NCBI GenBank assembly: GCA_019357535.2
Contig: CP079955.1
Location: 1,426,001 to 1,490,000, forward strand
Length of the DNA: 64,000 nt
Reading direction: 5' to 3'
DNA from: Macrococcus sp. 19Msa1099
GTDB lineage: Bacteria > Bacillota > Bacilli > Staphylococcales > Staphylococcaceae
The position numbers and the translations under genes were made by a program. Positions 28,855-39,317 of this stretch are shown in pieces (the first letter of the stretch is position 1; every line of letters begins with the position of its first letter). The notes beneath the pieces were generated by a model that ran no database searches, was not told where the DNA came from, and saw only the letters and a list, made by a program, of their open reading frames with translations.

Positions 28855-31800
28855 TTATATCATCTCCATAATAATATTTATTTTATTCTCTAGTTTATTA
28901 TTCTTTTCAATCTGTTCCTGTAACGCTTTTGCTAATGTCCAGATCACAGAAGTGTTGTCTATTCCGTTCTTACTTTTTGAGAGCCAGAAATCAGGAACTT
29001 TATAACCATCACCAATAACCGAACCTCTAGTAAGGTAGTCTAGGTCATTCTTATAATAGAATTCATAAATATCTACTTCATTAGTAAGAACTTCAGAAGC
29101 ATTCACTTCCCACTTACGAATGCCTGTTTTCCATTCTTCTCTAGATTTTTGCACCCATTTATTATAGGAAATCTGGTTGAAGTCACCATCATTTGCCTTA
29201 ATATTAATAAATTGGTCAGTCGTTCCGGTCCTGGTGAATCTCACTTCCCCACCCGAACCTGGTCTAATATACAAATGTGATCCTGGAATTTGACCATTGA
29301 AGTCTATCCATGGTACGTAAATACCATTCGAGCGTAGACTAGCGAATTGATCAGTCGTTCCTGTATAAGTTAATTTAACTTCATGACCACCTTTTGGTCT
29401 TAAATATAAATGTCCACCTGTAGCATGTCCATTGAAATCTACAAATGTAGTATAAGTACCACCTGCTCTTGTATTAGTATAAACATCAGTCGTTCCTATA
29501 TTTGTAAATTTAACCTCACCATCTCTGGTTGGTCTCAAATACAAATGCGTACCATTTGCATAGGTATTTACATCTAAAGTATTCCCAAAGAAACCAGCAG
29601 CCCTTACGTCTTTATATCCACCGTCTAATAAACCGTCAGACATTACCCTTAATTCATCACCATCAAGCCCTATATATCCATTCGCTTTCAAAGGGAATTT
29701 AATCGCTAAAGTTCGTATTGGTCTGTAAGCATAACTTCCGATAGCACCATCGCCCGGTATGCCATTCATATCAACAACACGAGCTTCTCCTGTAGGTGCT
29801 GTACCTAAATAGACATTGCTTACAGATGTCCCTACAGCGGAAGTTGTTACTAATGTTTGCGTTAAACTAAAACGCAACGACCCGCCACTGTTAAAGCTTT
29901 GGATGCCATCTAAACCAACATCCATTCTGGCACCATTATCACGATTCATTGTGATTGATCCGTTCTCGATATTGACACTAGCCTGTTTATCCCTAGCTTG
30001 TAGCGTTCTCGCTGTAATTCCGATTGCATCAAGATATTCAATAGTTGCTTTCTTACTAAATAGCTTAGGAATATAGGCATCAGTGATTGTAGTTACACCG
30101 TTTTTGATAATGACATCTCCATCGTTCATGTCGATTACTCTACCGTTCAACTTAATCCCACTTGAACCTACTGTGAAGTCTGATATATTTCCGTTTTCAT
30201 CATACGTAAATTGATGCCCTGTCGAGATACTGTTGATGTATTGTGATAATGTTTGATTCAACGTCTTACTTTCATTATCATAGACTTTCTTTGATACAGA
30301 TTGAGCTATCTGATTACTCTCTTTCAGCACTTCAGACTTGGTTTCATCTATCTTATTAACGATGCCTTCTTTGTCAGATGTGTATTCTGTACGTTGAACA
30401 GTGTCTTTGAGATAGTCTTCTTTTACGTCTTGTAATACTTTGTTGATTTGTTCTGTCGTATCAATCTTGCCTATGACACGACCATTTTCATCACGCTCTA
30501 ATCCAGCAGCAATTGATACTAACTGATCTAAAGCATCGTTCCATTTTTCTTCAGTGTATTGTGTCTGTAATAACTTGAATCTAGCATCGATTGATAGTTT
30601 AGCCTGTTCAATCACTTTGTACAGTGCCTGCAACTGTTCACGATATTTTAAGAATAATGCTTGTGTATCTATCAATTTACCGATTGTTGCAGTGTCTTCA
30701 TTCATACTTTCAAGATTAGTCTTGATGTTATTGAACACTGTTACCGTCTTATCAAGATTACTGTTTAATAATGTCTTTATATCCTCATCAACTAAATACT
30801 CACTGTTCATTACTTCGTGCATTTCATTAAGTAACTTACTATGTTGAATTGTTAAGTTGATGAATGTATTACTTAACTCACTAAATAAGGCTTTCTCTCT
30901 TGTGATACCACCAATATCCTCAACATTATCTACAGATGCTTTTATCCATTGTCCTTCCCAGTATCTTTTCAAAATAGGCACGTTAGGATTAGAGGTATCT
31001 AACCAAAATACATCATTAACTGCATTAGTTGGTGGTATGTCGCCTTTAATTATCTTTTTCTCATAATACTGTAACTCAGTGTCTAATGTGTCTTGTACAA
31101 TCGTATTTACATTTGAAATACTGTCATTTAACTTCTGATTAAAGTTATCGAGTTTTCTTTGTAACAACTTTGTTCTTTGTTCTGCTATAGATTTCTGCAC
31201 ATCGTCAATAGATAATGGTTTTTCACCTATAACGACTGACTTATTATGTGGATTGGTGATATCTTCATTTGTTGATATAATTCGCACCCACTCTTTAACA
31301 TCAAAAGGTTCAAAGAAAACTTCATATTGATGACCTCGTTCATACTCATCTGGATCTATACCGATATATGATAAATCAAGTAAGTTAATCTGCATTTGCT
31401 GCTTTACTAAATTCTTCTTTATATCATCAACCTTCCTTTTTGCAGCATTATATAATGTGTCTGGCGTATACTCGTCTTCAAATATCTCTATACCATTTTG
31501 AATACCATATATCTTCTGTAATTCAGGTATATCAATGTAATTCTTACCGCCGCTTCGCGAGTCTTCAACTATGGTTAATCTTTGCGACTGCCCAGCAGCA
31601 CTTTCTTCTGCGGGTCCCAATGGGATTAAACGTGTCACAACATTTGTTGGATCAATAGATTTAGAGAATGATTTAATATTCTTTCCAATTCTTAAAGCAG
31701 CATCTTTCTTTGTGCCTAATGGATCTAACCAATCAATATAAGTTCCATCCGCTTCATATCTTACTAATATTTCACCACCCCAGCGCCCAATACAATCATC

Positions 31801-32328
31801 AACAATATGCTGCCATATCGTCTTCTCTAGATAAGTGAATGCATATTTTGTTGTATCATACTCTACAGCTTCTGATACCTGCTCTTTCATAGTAAAATTT
31901 ACAGCACCAAGTTTTATCTGTTTATATGATTCAACTTGCTTATTATGTTCATTAACTAAAAACGTGATATATGATTTTGGAGTCGCACTCTCAAAAAACT
32001 TATAAGAGGGATAACTGTCATGCATATAAGCAGCAGCACCTTCAACCGTATAATCAGAATTAAAAATACCATCCTCAGCCATATGCTGAGACGGTATTAA
32101 AATTCTCCCTCGGAATACGATGTTATTCTTTAATTCATTCTTTATTTCAACGAGTGTTAAAAATGACTCGAATTGACGACTATCATTAATAAGCTCAAAT
32201 TTAAACTCATCTATCTGATCCACACTTTTATCAAGCGTTCCAGACTTCATAATATTATCATCTCTTCTATAGTCCCAAATTGTCACTTTATCCGTATTAT
32301 CAAATCGTTTTAAATTCACAGTATACAT
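28855..32328 (-). CDS. tail-associated protein with repeat C-terminus, probable receptor-binding protein
   Basis: 1157 residues in the position of the baseplate/Tal protein. The N-terminal ~370 residues resemble the Gp37-like minor structural proteins of siphoviruses (begins MYTVNLKRFDNTDKVTIWDYR). The middle is coiled coil (~395-650). The C-terminal third is beta-rich and holds three to four copies of a ~48-residue unit with HLYLRP...GEVKFT..GTTD (about residues 915-1060, DNA near 29160-29600). This repeat is the likely surface-binding part. The last ~90 residues form another small domain. Host receptor not predictable. Confidence 0.85.
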   Translation of the reverse strand: MYTVNLKRFDNTDKVTIWDYRRDDNIMKSGTLDKSVDQIDEFKFELINDSRQFESFLTLVEIKNELKNNIVFRGRILIPSQHMAEDGIFNSDYTVEGAAAYMHDSYPSYKFFESATPKSYITFLVNEHNKQVESYKQIKLGAVNFTMKEQVSEAVEYDTTKYAFTYLEKTIWQHIVDDCIGRWGGEILVRYEADGTYIDWLDPLGTKKDAALRIGKNIKSFSKSIDPTNVVTRLIPLGPAEESAAGQSQRLTIVEDSRSGGKNYIDIPELQKIYGIQNGIEIFEDEYTPDTLYNAAKRKVDDIKKNLVKQQMQINLLDLSYIGIDPDEYERGHQYEVFFEPFDVKEWVRIISTNEDITNPHNKSVVIGEKPLSIDDVQKSIAEQRTKLLQRKLDNFNQKLNDSISNVNTIVQDTLDTELQYYEKKIIKGDIPPTNAVNDVFWLDTSNPNVPILKRYWEGQWIKASVDNVEDIGGITREKALFSELSNTFINLTIQHSKLLNEMHEVMNSEYLVDEDIKTLLNSNLDKTVTVFNNIKTNLESMNEDTATIGKLIDTQALFLKYREQLQALYKVIEQAKLSIDARFKLLQTQYTEEKWNDALDQLVSIAAGLERDENGRVIGKIDTTEQINKVLQDVKEDYLKDTVQRTEYTSDKEGIVNKIDETKSEVLKESNQIAQSVSKKVYDNESKTLNQTLSQYINSISTGHQFTYDENGNISDFTVGSSGIKLNGRVIDMNDGDVIIKNGVTTITDAYIPKLFSKKATIEYLDAIGITARTLQARDKQASVNIENGSITMNRDNGARMDVGLDGIQSFNSGGSLRFSLTQTLVTTSAVGTSVSNVYLGTAPTGEARVVDMNGIPGDGAIGSYAYRPIRTLAIKFPLKANGYIGLDGDELRVMSDGLLDGGYKDVRAAGFFGNTLDVNTYANGTHLYLRPTRDGEVKFTNIGTTDVYTNTRAGGTYTTFVDFNGHATGGHLYLRPKGGHEVKLTYTGTTDQFASLRSNGIYVPWIDFNGQIPGSHLYIRPGSGGEVRFTRTGTTDQFINIKANDGDFNQISYNKWVQKSREEWKTGIRKWEVNASEVLTNEVDIYEFYYKNDLDYLTRGSVIGDGYKVPDFWLSKSKNGIDNTSVIWTLAKALQEQIEKNNKLENKINIIMEMI

Positions 32329-32765
32329 TAAAGCACCGCCTTACCATCTAACTTACTTATCGCTTTTGGTTTAGCTTCAAAGTCGATGTTTATATCTAAA
32401 CGTTTTTCTTTAACATTCAGTTTACATGTACAAGAATTACATTTTGCAATATAGTAATGCTCTTCATCATAATCAACGGTTAGTTCTAGCCATCCAACAT
32501 TATAAAGCCAGGTTTCAATTTCACGTTTCAATTGCATCATACGTTGATTGATTTCAGGTATTACAAAACCATCAATTGTGATTTTACGATTATTAAACTT
32601 TGTAGGACCATATGCATTAGTGAAATCATAATCTCCATCCATATGAGGAACTGTCTCTCTTATTTCTTTAGATTCAGGCAAAGGAAGATTGATATCCGTA
32701 ATACGGATATCAAATGCTGATGAATGTTTATTATTATAAGTGAATCCTGTTGATTTTATTCTCAT
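32328..32765 (-). CDS. distal tail protein (Dit)
   Basis: 145-residue siphovirus Dit-type N-terminal domain (FTYNNKHSSAFDIRITDINLPLPESKEIRETVPHMDGDYDF in outline). It forms the hub joining tail tube and baseplate. It overlaps the tape measure stop codon by 4 bases and the next gene by one. Shorter than Dits that carry a second galectin-like domain. Confidence 0.88.
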   Translation of the reverse strand: MRIKSTGFTYNNKHSSAFDIRITDINLPLPESKEIRETVPHMDGDYDFTNAYGPTKFNNRKITIDGFVIPEINQRMMQLKREIETWLYNVGWLELTVDYDEEHYYIAKCNSCTCKLNVKEKRLDINIDFEAKPKAISKLDGKAVL

Positions 32766-35700
32766 CGTGCTTTCCTCCTTGCATTAATCTTTGAATTAGT
32801 TGCTAACAATTTATCCATTTCTTTCGTAAGCTTGACACCATTTAAAAGGATATCAGGGTTTTTATTGACAAGTTGTTGAAGTAATTTAACTACATCGTCT
32901 TGCTTGTCATATTTTTTAGTTAAGTCTCGCAGCGTTTTTTCTAACTTCGTAATCACTACATCATTTTTCTTATCTTTATCTGACTTAATCTTGTTGAGTT
33001 GTTTCTGCAGATTATTCAGCTTGCTAGAGTTATTAACTAACTGATAACGCTTTGCAGTGTCCATGATATATTTAGTAGATTTATCTAATGCCGTTTGCGT
33101 TTTCGGTAACTGAACTACTTTTTTCGTTGGTACTTTAAGCGTTCTGCCTGCATAAATCATATCTGACTTAAGGTTATTAGCTTTCTTAAGTTCATTTACT
33201 GTAGTGCCATACCTTTGAGCAATATGCCCCAAAGTATCTCCCCACTTGATATTATGTGTTCGCATTGTAGTTACAGTACGTGAAGTATTACCTATAGGTT
33301 TCTTCGGATTAGCTTTTACATTAGACTTAGTAATACGTTTACGCTCATTCAGATAAACGACTTTCTTTTTGTCGATTTTCTTTTGTTGATTCTTCAATGT
33401 TTGAATTTGTTTATTATTAGCATTAACATCACTGTTATATCCAAAGTTAGCTTGCTCACTAGATATTTTATTTACTTCAGTATTAATAGATTTTTGTAAT
33501 GTATTAATCTGACCAATATATCCTTTGCCACCTTTTACTAATGCTGATACACGAGGCATAGAGTTCTCGATACCACCAGCTAATAACTCTCTTAAAAGAA
33601 TTGGATCTAATCCCATACTTTTAAGTTTGCGAACATTAGAAGCGTATTCTTTCATCTTACTTAATCTGTACTTCATGAAAGAAACAAAGTCCCTTGATGT
33701 ATGCCCTTTTGCAACACCGAACCCTGCATAGTTTTGTAAGTTACTCGCTATAGAAGAACGATAATTTGTTTTTTCTTCTTGTAATGCCTTTCCTTCTTCT
33801 GTTCGTTGATTAAGTTTAGCAGTTAAACTTGATTTTTCTTTAATTAAATTTTTAAGATAATTCGTTTTTAATACTTCATTCTGCTTTAATTTTTTAAGAC
33901 TAGCAATCTGCGCTTTATATGACTGTATATCATTTCTAGCATTAGCGATCGTCTTCTTGTTTGTAGATTTACTAATCTTATTATTTAAACTAGAAATCTT
34001 ACCGGTGCTTGAAGTAATCATAGAATTTATCTTTTTAACAATGGTATCTATATTCTTTTGTGCAGCTTCAAGCGATAATGAACCTAAATTCTTAGTGTTA
34101 TTCATTATCAAAGTACCAAGATTAACATCATCTTTACCAGTAACTTTATTACTTGATTTACCTCTATTAAGAATAAATCTACCGGTATTATAAAGTGCTT
34201 GTGCTCTACTGATATAAGAAGTTGAAACTTTCGACTTCGTTTGTGCTTTAGTCTGTTTAGATACATTGTTACTTAAATTAGTAATAGAACCCGTTAGTTT
34301 GATGATTTGGCCAGGATAAATCAAATGATTTTTAATTCCATTTAAAAGCTGTAACGCTTTAACAGTCGTACCATTCTTACGCGATATATCCCAAAGTGTG
34401 TCTCCCCACTTAACTCTATGCGTTTTATTGGAAGTACCTTTTGAAAGCTTAATAGGTCCATTCACTTTATAATTAGCTTCTGCTAATAGTTGATTAGCTC
34501 TATTTCTTCTCTTTGGGTCCATTGGTATGATAGCTTCTTCATACTCTTCACCTGCAATATAACTTTCATCTTTTACAAATCCACCATTTGCAAAACGCTT
34601 TACACCACTTGGGCTCCATCCACTTCTTCCTCCAGGATTATCACTTTTCCAATTTGAATTATTGAAGAATGCTAATAATTGATCATAACCACTTCTAATG
34701 TTGGTGTGACCTGGTACAGCGTATGCTCTAAATGTTTGAGGGATATACTGTAATAAACCTTGAGCAGGATTACCACTTGCAGTATTTTTATCCCACACTG
34801 ATGATGATTGAACAATATTCTGATTACCACTTGACTCTCTATTAATTTGAGCTGAAATATTTCGAACATCACCATCTGTTATTTTAACTTTCATCTGACT
34901 TGCTGCTCTTCTTATCTCGCTTGCCCAACTTTTACTCGCAGTATCTTTTCCACTAGAAACTTTTGATTTTAGGAATGCTACTGGATCCATAGTATTTCTA
35001 TTCGTCAGTTCTGAAGAAGCTGGATTTTCTACTTGATAGTGCAAGTGATCACCAGTTGTCCATGCTCCTGAGTTACCAGACTTAGCGATTGCATCACCTT
35101 GTTTAACTGGCCCTTTTTTCAATACTTTACTTAAATGCAGAAAGTATTGAGCGATTTTACCAGATATCAGGCGTGCTACAATACCACCACCGTAGTTATA
35201 TTGTTGTGAAACAGTACCACTTGTCGGCGCATGAATTGTTGTTCCTGATGGTATACCTAAGTCGATACCGTAATGTCGTCCTCCGTTAAAAGATGCAGGA
35301 TATCCTGGCACTGGACTATTCGGACTATACGGTGTTGTTTTCGGCCAATTAAGAATCTCACTACCATCTACATCCCCGCCACTAAATTCTTCAAGCCATT
35401 CTTTAACTTTACTAACTAATGAATTTTTAATTGATGTAAATGCAGACTTTCCGAGATCTCCAGTTATACCCCCCACGTTATCAAAAACGCTTCCTAACTT
35501 ACCTAATACTATATCTACGAGTTTACTTGGATTCTCGATATATTCGAAAACGTCTCCAGCAATCTTTCCTACCATTTTTGATGCATCTACTACAGATTCT
35601 TTTACTGTGGAACCGAACTCCATAGTATTTTCCCATCCACTTTTAATAGCAGTACCGATACTAAATCTTGGAATCAAACCTTTTTGCATTAAGCTATGCG

Positions 35701-38700
35701 TCTGTGTTCCGTTATAAACTTTATCACCTTTATTAAGATGTACTAATGTATCAGTTGCAGGTGTGAGTTCCATATCACCGTTAGCACGATGTATGATTTC
35801 TCTCTTAAATCCACCAGGACCATTTCCAGGCCCTCTATCTCCCACAACTGCGAGTGTTGGTTTGGCAATAGCACCATCTTTAACTGTTCCTGTTGATAGT
35901 TTTGGAATTTTACTTAATAAGTTTTTGTCCATAATCTTTGATGAAATTGAGTTAATTCCATCAATCATGCCATTAAGTCCACCGATCGCTCCATTCGCAA
36001 CACTTTTACCCATGCTAGACGCTTTATCAGTGATCCCCTTTTTTGAATCTGTAATAAATTTACCGATGTTACTTACCCATTTTGTTGCTCCATCATACAT
36101 AGATTCAAATTTATCTACTGCAGCTTTTTTTGTATCTTCTGCAAAGTTTGACACATTCGTCTTAATCTCTGACCACTTTTTACCAATTGAATTCTTAGTT
36201 TCAGACATCCATTTCGAAGTGTTCTCATAAGACTTCTTGAATTGCTTATTCACATATGATGTCAAAAACGAAGCTGATAAACTTACATTTTTCTTTGTTT
36301 TTTCCCACTGAGTTAATACACGTCCAGTTTGAGAATCAATTTCTGTTCTAACACCTTTATTTTGCTTTTTAGCTTCATCTACGACACTTTTATGTTGCTT
36401 TTCTGCATTCTTCTTTGAACCTGAATACTGTCTTTCAGCATCCTTAATAATTTTATCTGCCTGCTCTTTAGATATATTTTTTGTAATATCTCGTTGATAT
36501 ATTGCTTCATCTATCGTTTTATCACGTTTTTTACGTGCATTCTTAATAGATTCATCACGTTCTTTAGCTGACGCTTTAATCACTTCAGATGCAGCTTGAA
36601 TAGAAAGAGTTTTCTTATTGCTCTTTAATCTTCCTAATATAATTCTTTGCTCTTTCTCACTATTACTTAATGAAGCAACAACTTTCTGATCCATTTGTTT
36701 CTGTAAGTTAGCTATCTTATTTTCTTCAGTACGAGTTAATGCACGCTTTTCAGTTTTAGCTTTTTTGTAGATATCCATTATCTGTTTATTTATCGTTTTA
36801 GCAGCTTTAACTTCTGCAGCATTCCCAGATTGCGCTTCAATAACAATTCTTTGCTTTTCTTGATTAGAGATACCTTTAGTATCAACCAAAAGTTTTCTAA
36901 GTCCATCAGTTTCTCTTTTATGACGTTCACCAAGTTTTTTTGTAACATCATCATTAATCTTTGAATAAATAGAAACAACTTCTTTATATTGTTGATCACC
37001 GATTGTCTTGTGATTAATCTTAAGGTCTTCAAGTTTTTTAGAAGCTTTCATTGAGAGATCTGTATATTCTTGTAGCACTTTCTTTGTTGACTTGCTTACA
37101 CCTTTACCATAAATATCTACTGTATCCGTCGCTTTCTTTACAGATTCATCTACTACTTTAAAAGTATTTTTCGAAATCATGCCTATAGGACTGATTTCAA
37201 ACCCAAAACGAGCTAATTTACCTGTAGAATCAGCTAACCATTTACCTGCGTCTTTTATACCATTACCTAAGTCACCAACCCAACCAAAGTCTGTTGTTGA
37301 TGCGACTTCATCAAGCAATTTCTTTGTATTTTCAACACCATCATGGAACCATCCAATATGATCATAAGCAAATTTAAAGGTTGTTCCTAAAGTTGCAACA
37401 ACTCCAATTGCAATACCCACTGGACCAGAAGCAAATAACCCTATACCTTTAGATGCAATACTTCCTGCTCTACCTAATAAACCAACAGAACCTGCTGCAC
37501 CAGTTGCACCTTTACTAAGATTAGTGAATAATCCTGTAACCTTCCCAAGTTTTCCACCCTGTTTTTCAATAGATGCTCCAGCTGCTAAATTTGCCGCTGC
37601 ATTAACTTCTGCTGCTACAGTATTCTTTGCAAATGTTCCTGTTAACCTTGATAAACCAGATGCTGCAGTACTTGCAGATTTTGCAACAATTCCTAGTCCT
37701 AATATAACTGGACCTGTTGCACCTGCAACTAGGCCAATTCCAACTGCAGTTTTACGAGCCCAACTAGGCATTTCAGAGAAGTTAGTTGCTGCCCGTTGTA
37801 AACCGTCTGCAAGGCCTTTAATCATGGGAGTTAAATCTTGGCCAACTTGAATACCTAACGTTTCAAAGGCACCCTTCATCTCTTCGACTGCGCCTTTTAA
37901 GTTGTCCATCATTGCATCTGCAGCTTTCTTAGATGCTCCATCTGACTGTTCTAAAGCATTTGTCATTTTGTCGATTTGTTCAGGACTCTTTTGCATCATG
38001 ACCAACATACCTGAAACTGCTTCTTTTCCAACGAGCTGAGATAAAGTCGCTGCTTTTTGAGTATCTGTCATACCTTCCATTGATTCTTGTAAATTACCAA
38101 TAAGCTTAGACATTCCAACGAAGTTACCTTCATTATCAGTGATTGCAATTCCCATTTTATCCATCGTCTTTGAGTTTTGCTCAGACGGATCTAATAGACC
38201 TAATAACGCACCACGCAATGTAGTACCTGCTTGCTCACCCTTAAGACCTGCATCGACCATCATTCCAATAGATGCACTTGTTTCTTCTAAACTCATGCCT
38301 AAAGAATGTGCAGGTGCTGCAGCATATTTAAGTGCATATTGCATGTCTGTGATATCGGCTGCTGATTGATTTGCAGTTTGAGCGAGAACGTCAGCAACAT
38401 GTCCTGATTTCCCTGCTTCAATACCAAAAGCATTCATAGCACTAGCCATTACTTCTGCAGTTTGCGCCATATCACTTCCAGAAGCTTCAGCAGCAGAAAT
38501 AATACCAGGCATAGCTTGCATAATTTGGTTAGCATTATAGCCTTTTGCAGCCATTTCTTCCATACCTTTTGCTACTTCAGATGCTGACTTCGTAGTACTT
38601 GCACCAAGTTCCATAGCAAGTTTTGTCATATTATTAAATTTACTACCTGTAGTATCTGAAATAGCACCAACTCTATCCATCTGTGCTTCAAAGTCCATAG

Positions 38701-39253
38701 ATGTTTTAACAGCTGCACCAAATCCAGCAGCAATCGGAGCAGTTACAGTCATAGACATATTTTGTCCGATACTCGTCATCTTATCTCCAACAGCAGAAAG
38801 TCTATCACTATAAAGTTGTAGTTCTTGACTTCTTTTTCCCCATGGAGAACTATTGATTTGTTCTGCTTTCTTTAGTTGCTCAATCTCACTAGTAACTTCA
38901 CTGATAGAACGTTTTAAATTACCAAATGTCGCCTCTTGTTTTTTTAATTCAGCATTCGCTTTAATTACTTTAGTATGTGTTTCGCCATACTCACTCGTTA
39001 ATTTAGCAACTTTCTGCTTATGTGCTTCAACAATCTGAGATTGTGCCTTTAACTTATCACTCATACCTTTAACACTTACAGATAATTTTTCAATTGATCT
39101 ATCTGATTGTTTAAATGTTGAAAGTGATTGTTTCCAGGTATTATCTGCTAAACGCATTTGAGCATTTAAATTTGATAATCCTTTGACTAACTTACTATCA
39201 TCAAGACCAACTTCAACAACCGATTTACCAATTGGTTCACCAATTACGCTCAT
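32762..39253 (-). CDS. tail tape measure protein with M23, transglycosylase-like and LysM domains
   Basis: 2163 residues. An N-terminal coiled coil leads into the TP901-type tape measure core (~140-480; SMDFEAQMDRVGAISDTTG region), then hydrophobic segments (~500-640) and long helical repeats. Around 1310-1410 is an M23/LytM endopeptidase with GRHYGIDLG and HLHYQV. Around 1450-1540 is a lysozyme-like transglycosylase (NRESSGNQN, GLLQYIPQTF). Two LysM modules lie near 1611-1654 (KWGDTLWDISRK) and 1996-2044 (KWGDTLGHIAQR), with coiled coil between. The hydrolases probably open the cell wall during DNA injection; tail length is set by the helical part. Confidence 0.94.
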   Translation of the reverse strand: MSVIGEPIGKSVVEVGLDDSKLVKGLSNLNAQMRLADNTWKQSLSTFKQSDRSIEKLSVSVKGMSDKLKAQSQIVEAHKQKVAKLTSEYGETHTKVIKANAELKKQEATFGNLKRSISEVTSEIEQLKKAEQINSSPWGKRSQELQLYSDRLSAVGDKMTSIGQNMSMTVTAPIAAGFGAAVKTSMDFEAQMDRVGAISDTTGSKFNNMTKLAMELGASTTKSASEVAKGMEEMAAKGYNANQIMQAMPGIISAAEASGSDMAQTAEVMASAMNAFGIEAGKSGHVADVLAQTANQSAADITDMQYALKYAAAPAHSLGMSLEETSASIGMMVDAGLKGEQAGTTLRGALLGLLDPSEQNSKTMDKMGIAITDNEGNFVGMSKLIGNLQESMEGMTDTQKAATLSQLVGKEAVSGMLVMMQKSPEQIDKMTNALEQSDGASKKAADAMMDNLKGAVEEMKGAFETLGIQVGQDLTPMIKGLADGLQRAATNFSEMPSWARKTAVGIGLVAGATGPVILGLGIVAKSASTAASGLSRLTGTFAKNTVAAEVNAAANLAAGASIEKQGGKLGKVTGLFTNLSKGATGAAGSVGLLGRAGSIASKGIGLFASGPVGIAIGVVATLGTTFKFAYDHIGWFHDGVENTKKLLDEVASTTDFGWVGDLGNGIKDAGKWLADSTGKLARFGFEISPIGMISKNTFKVVDESVKKATDTVDIYGKGVSKSTKKVLQEYTDLSMKASKKLEDLKINHKTIGDQQYKEVVSIYSKINDDVTKKLGERHKRETDGLRKLLVDTKGISNQEKQRIVIEAQSGNAAEVKAAKTINKQIMDIYKKAKTEKRALTRTEENKIANLQKQMDQKVVASLSNSEKEQRIILGRLKSNKKTLSIQAASEVIKASAKERDESIKNARKKRDKTIDEAIYQRDITKNISKEQADKIIKDAERQYSGSKKNAEKQHKSVVDEAKKQNKGVRTEIDSQTGRVLTQWEKTKKNVSLSASFLTSYVNKQFKKSYENTSKWMSETKNSIGKKWSEIKTNVSNFAEDTKKAAVDKFESMYDGATKWVSNIGKFITDSKKGITDKASSMGKSVANGAIGGLNGMIDGINSISSKIMDKNLLSKIPKLSTGTVKDGAIAKPTLAVVGDRGPGNGPGGFKREIIHRANGDMELTPATDTLVHLNKGDKVYNGTQTHSLMQKGLIPRFSIGTAIKSGWENTMEFGSTVKESVVDASKMVGKIAGDVFEYIENPSKLVDIVLGKLGSVFDNVGGITGDLGKSAFTSIKNSLVSKVKEWLEEFSGGDVDGSEILNWPKTTPYSPNSPVPGYPASFNGGRHYGIDLGIPSGTTIHAPTSGTVSQQYNYGGGIVARLISGKIAQYFLHLSKVLKKGPVKQGDAIAKSGNSGAWTTGDHLHYQVENPASSELTNRNTMDPVAFLKSKVSSGKDTASKSWASEIRRAASQMKVKITDGDVRNISAQINRESSGNQNIVQSSSVWDKNTASGNPAQGLLQYIPQTFRAYAVPGHTNIRSGYDQLLAFFNNSNWKSDNPGGRSGWSPSGVKRFANGGFVKDESYIAGEEYEEAIIPMDPKRRNRANQLLAEANYKVNGPIKLSKGTSNKTHRVKWGDTLWDISRKNGTTVKALQLLNGIKNHLIYPGQIIKLTGSITNLSNNVSKQTKAQTKSKVSTSYISRAQALYNTGRFILNRGKSSNKVTGKDDVNLGTLIMNNTKNLGSLSLEAAQKNIDTIVKKINSMITSSTGKISSLNNKISKSTNKKTIANARNDIQSYKAQIASLKKLKQNEVLKTNYLKNLIKEKSSLTAKLNQRTEEGKALQEEKTNYRSSIASNLQNYAGFGVAKGHTSRDFVSFMKYRLSKMKEYASNVRKLKSMGLDPILLRELLAGGIENSMPRVSALVKGGKGYIGQINTLQKSINTEVNKISSEQANFGYNSDVNANNKQIQTLKNQQKKIDKKKVVYLNERKRITKSNVKANPKKPIGNTSRTVTTMRTHNIKWGDTLGHIAQRYGTTVNELKKANNLKSDMIYAGRTLKVPTKKVVQLPKTQTALDKSTKYIMDTAKRYQLVNNSSKLNNLQKQLNKIKSDKDKKNDVVITKLEKTLRDLTKKYDKQDDVVKLLQQLVNKNPDILLNGVKLTKEMDKLLATNSKINARRKAR

Positions 39254-39270
39254 ATTTATCCTCCTTTCTC

Positions 39271-39317
39271 AAAAAAATAAACCTATTCAATGCACTCACT
39301 AGAATGCATCGAATAGG
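39271..39317 (-). terminator. terminator-like hairpin between tail chaperone and tape measure genes
   Basis: CCTATTC and GATGCA pair with TGCATT and GAATAGG (one wobble), followed on the minus strand by TTTATTTTTTT. The gpGT stop codon lies in its loop. It probably lowers tape measure expression relative to upstream genes. Confidence 0.7.
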
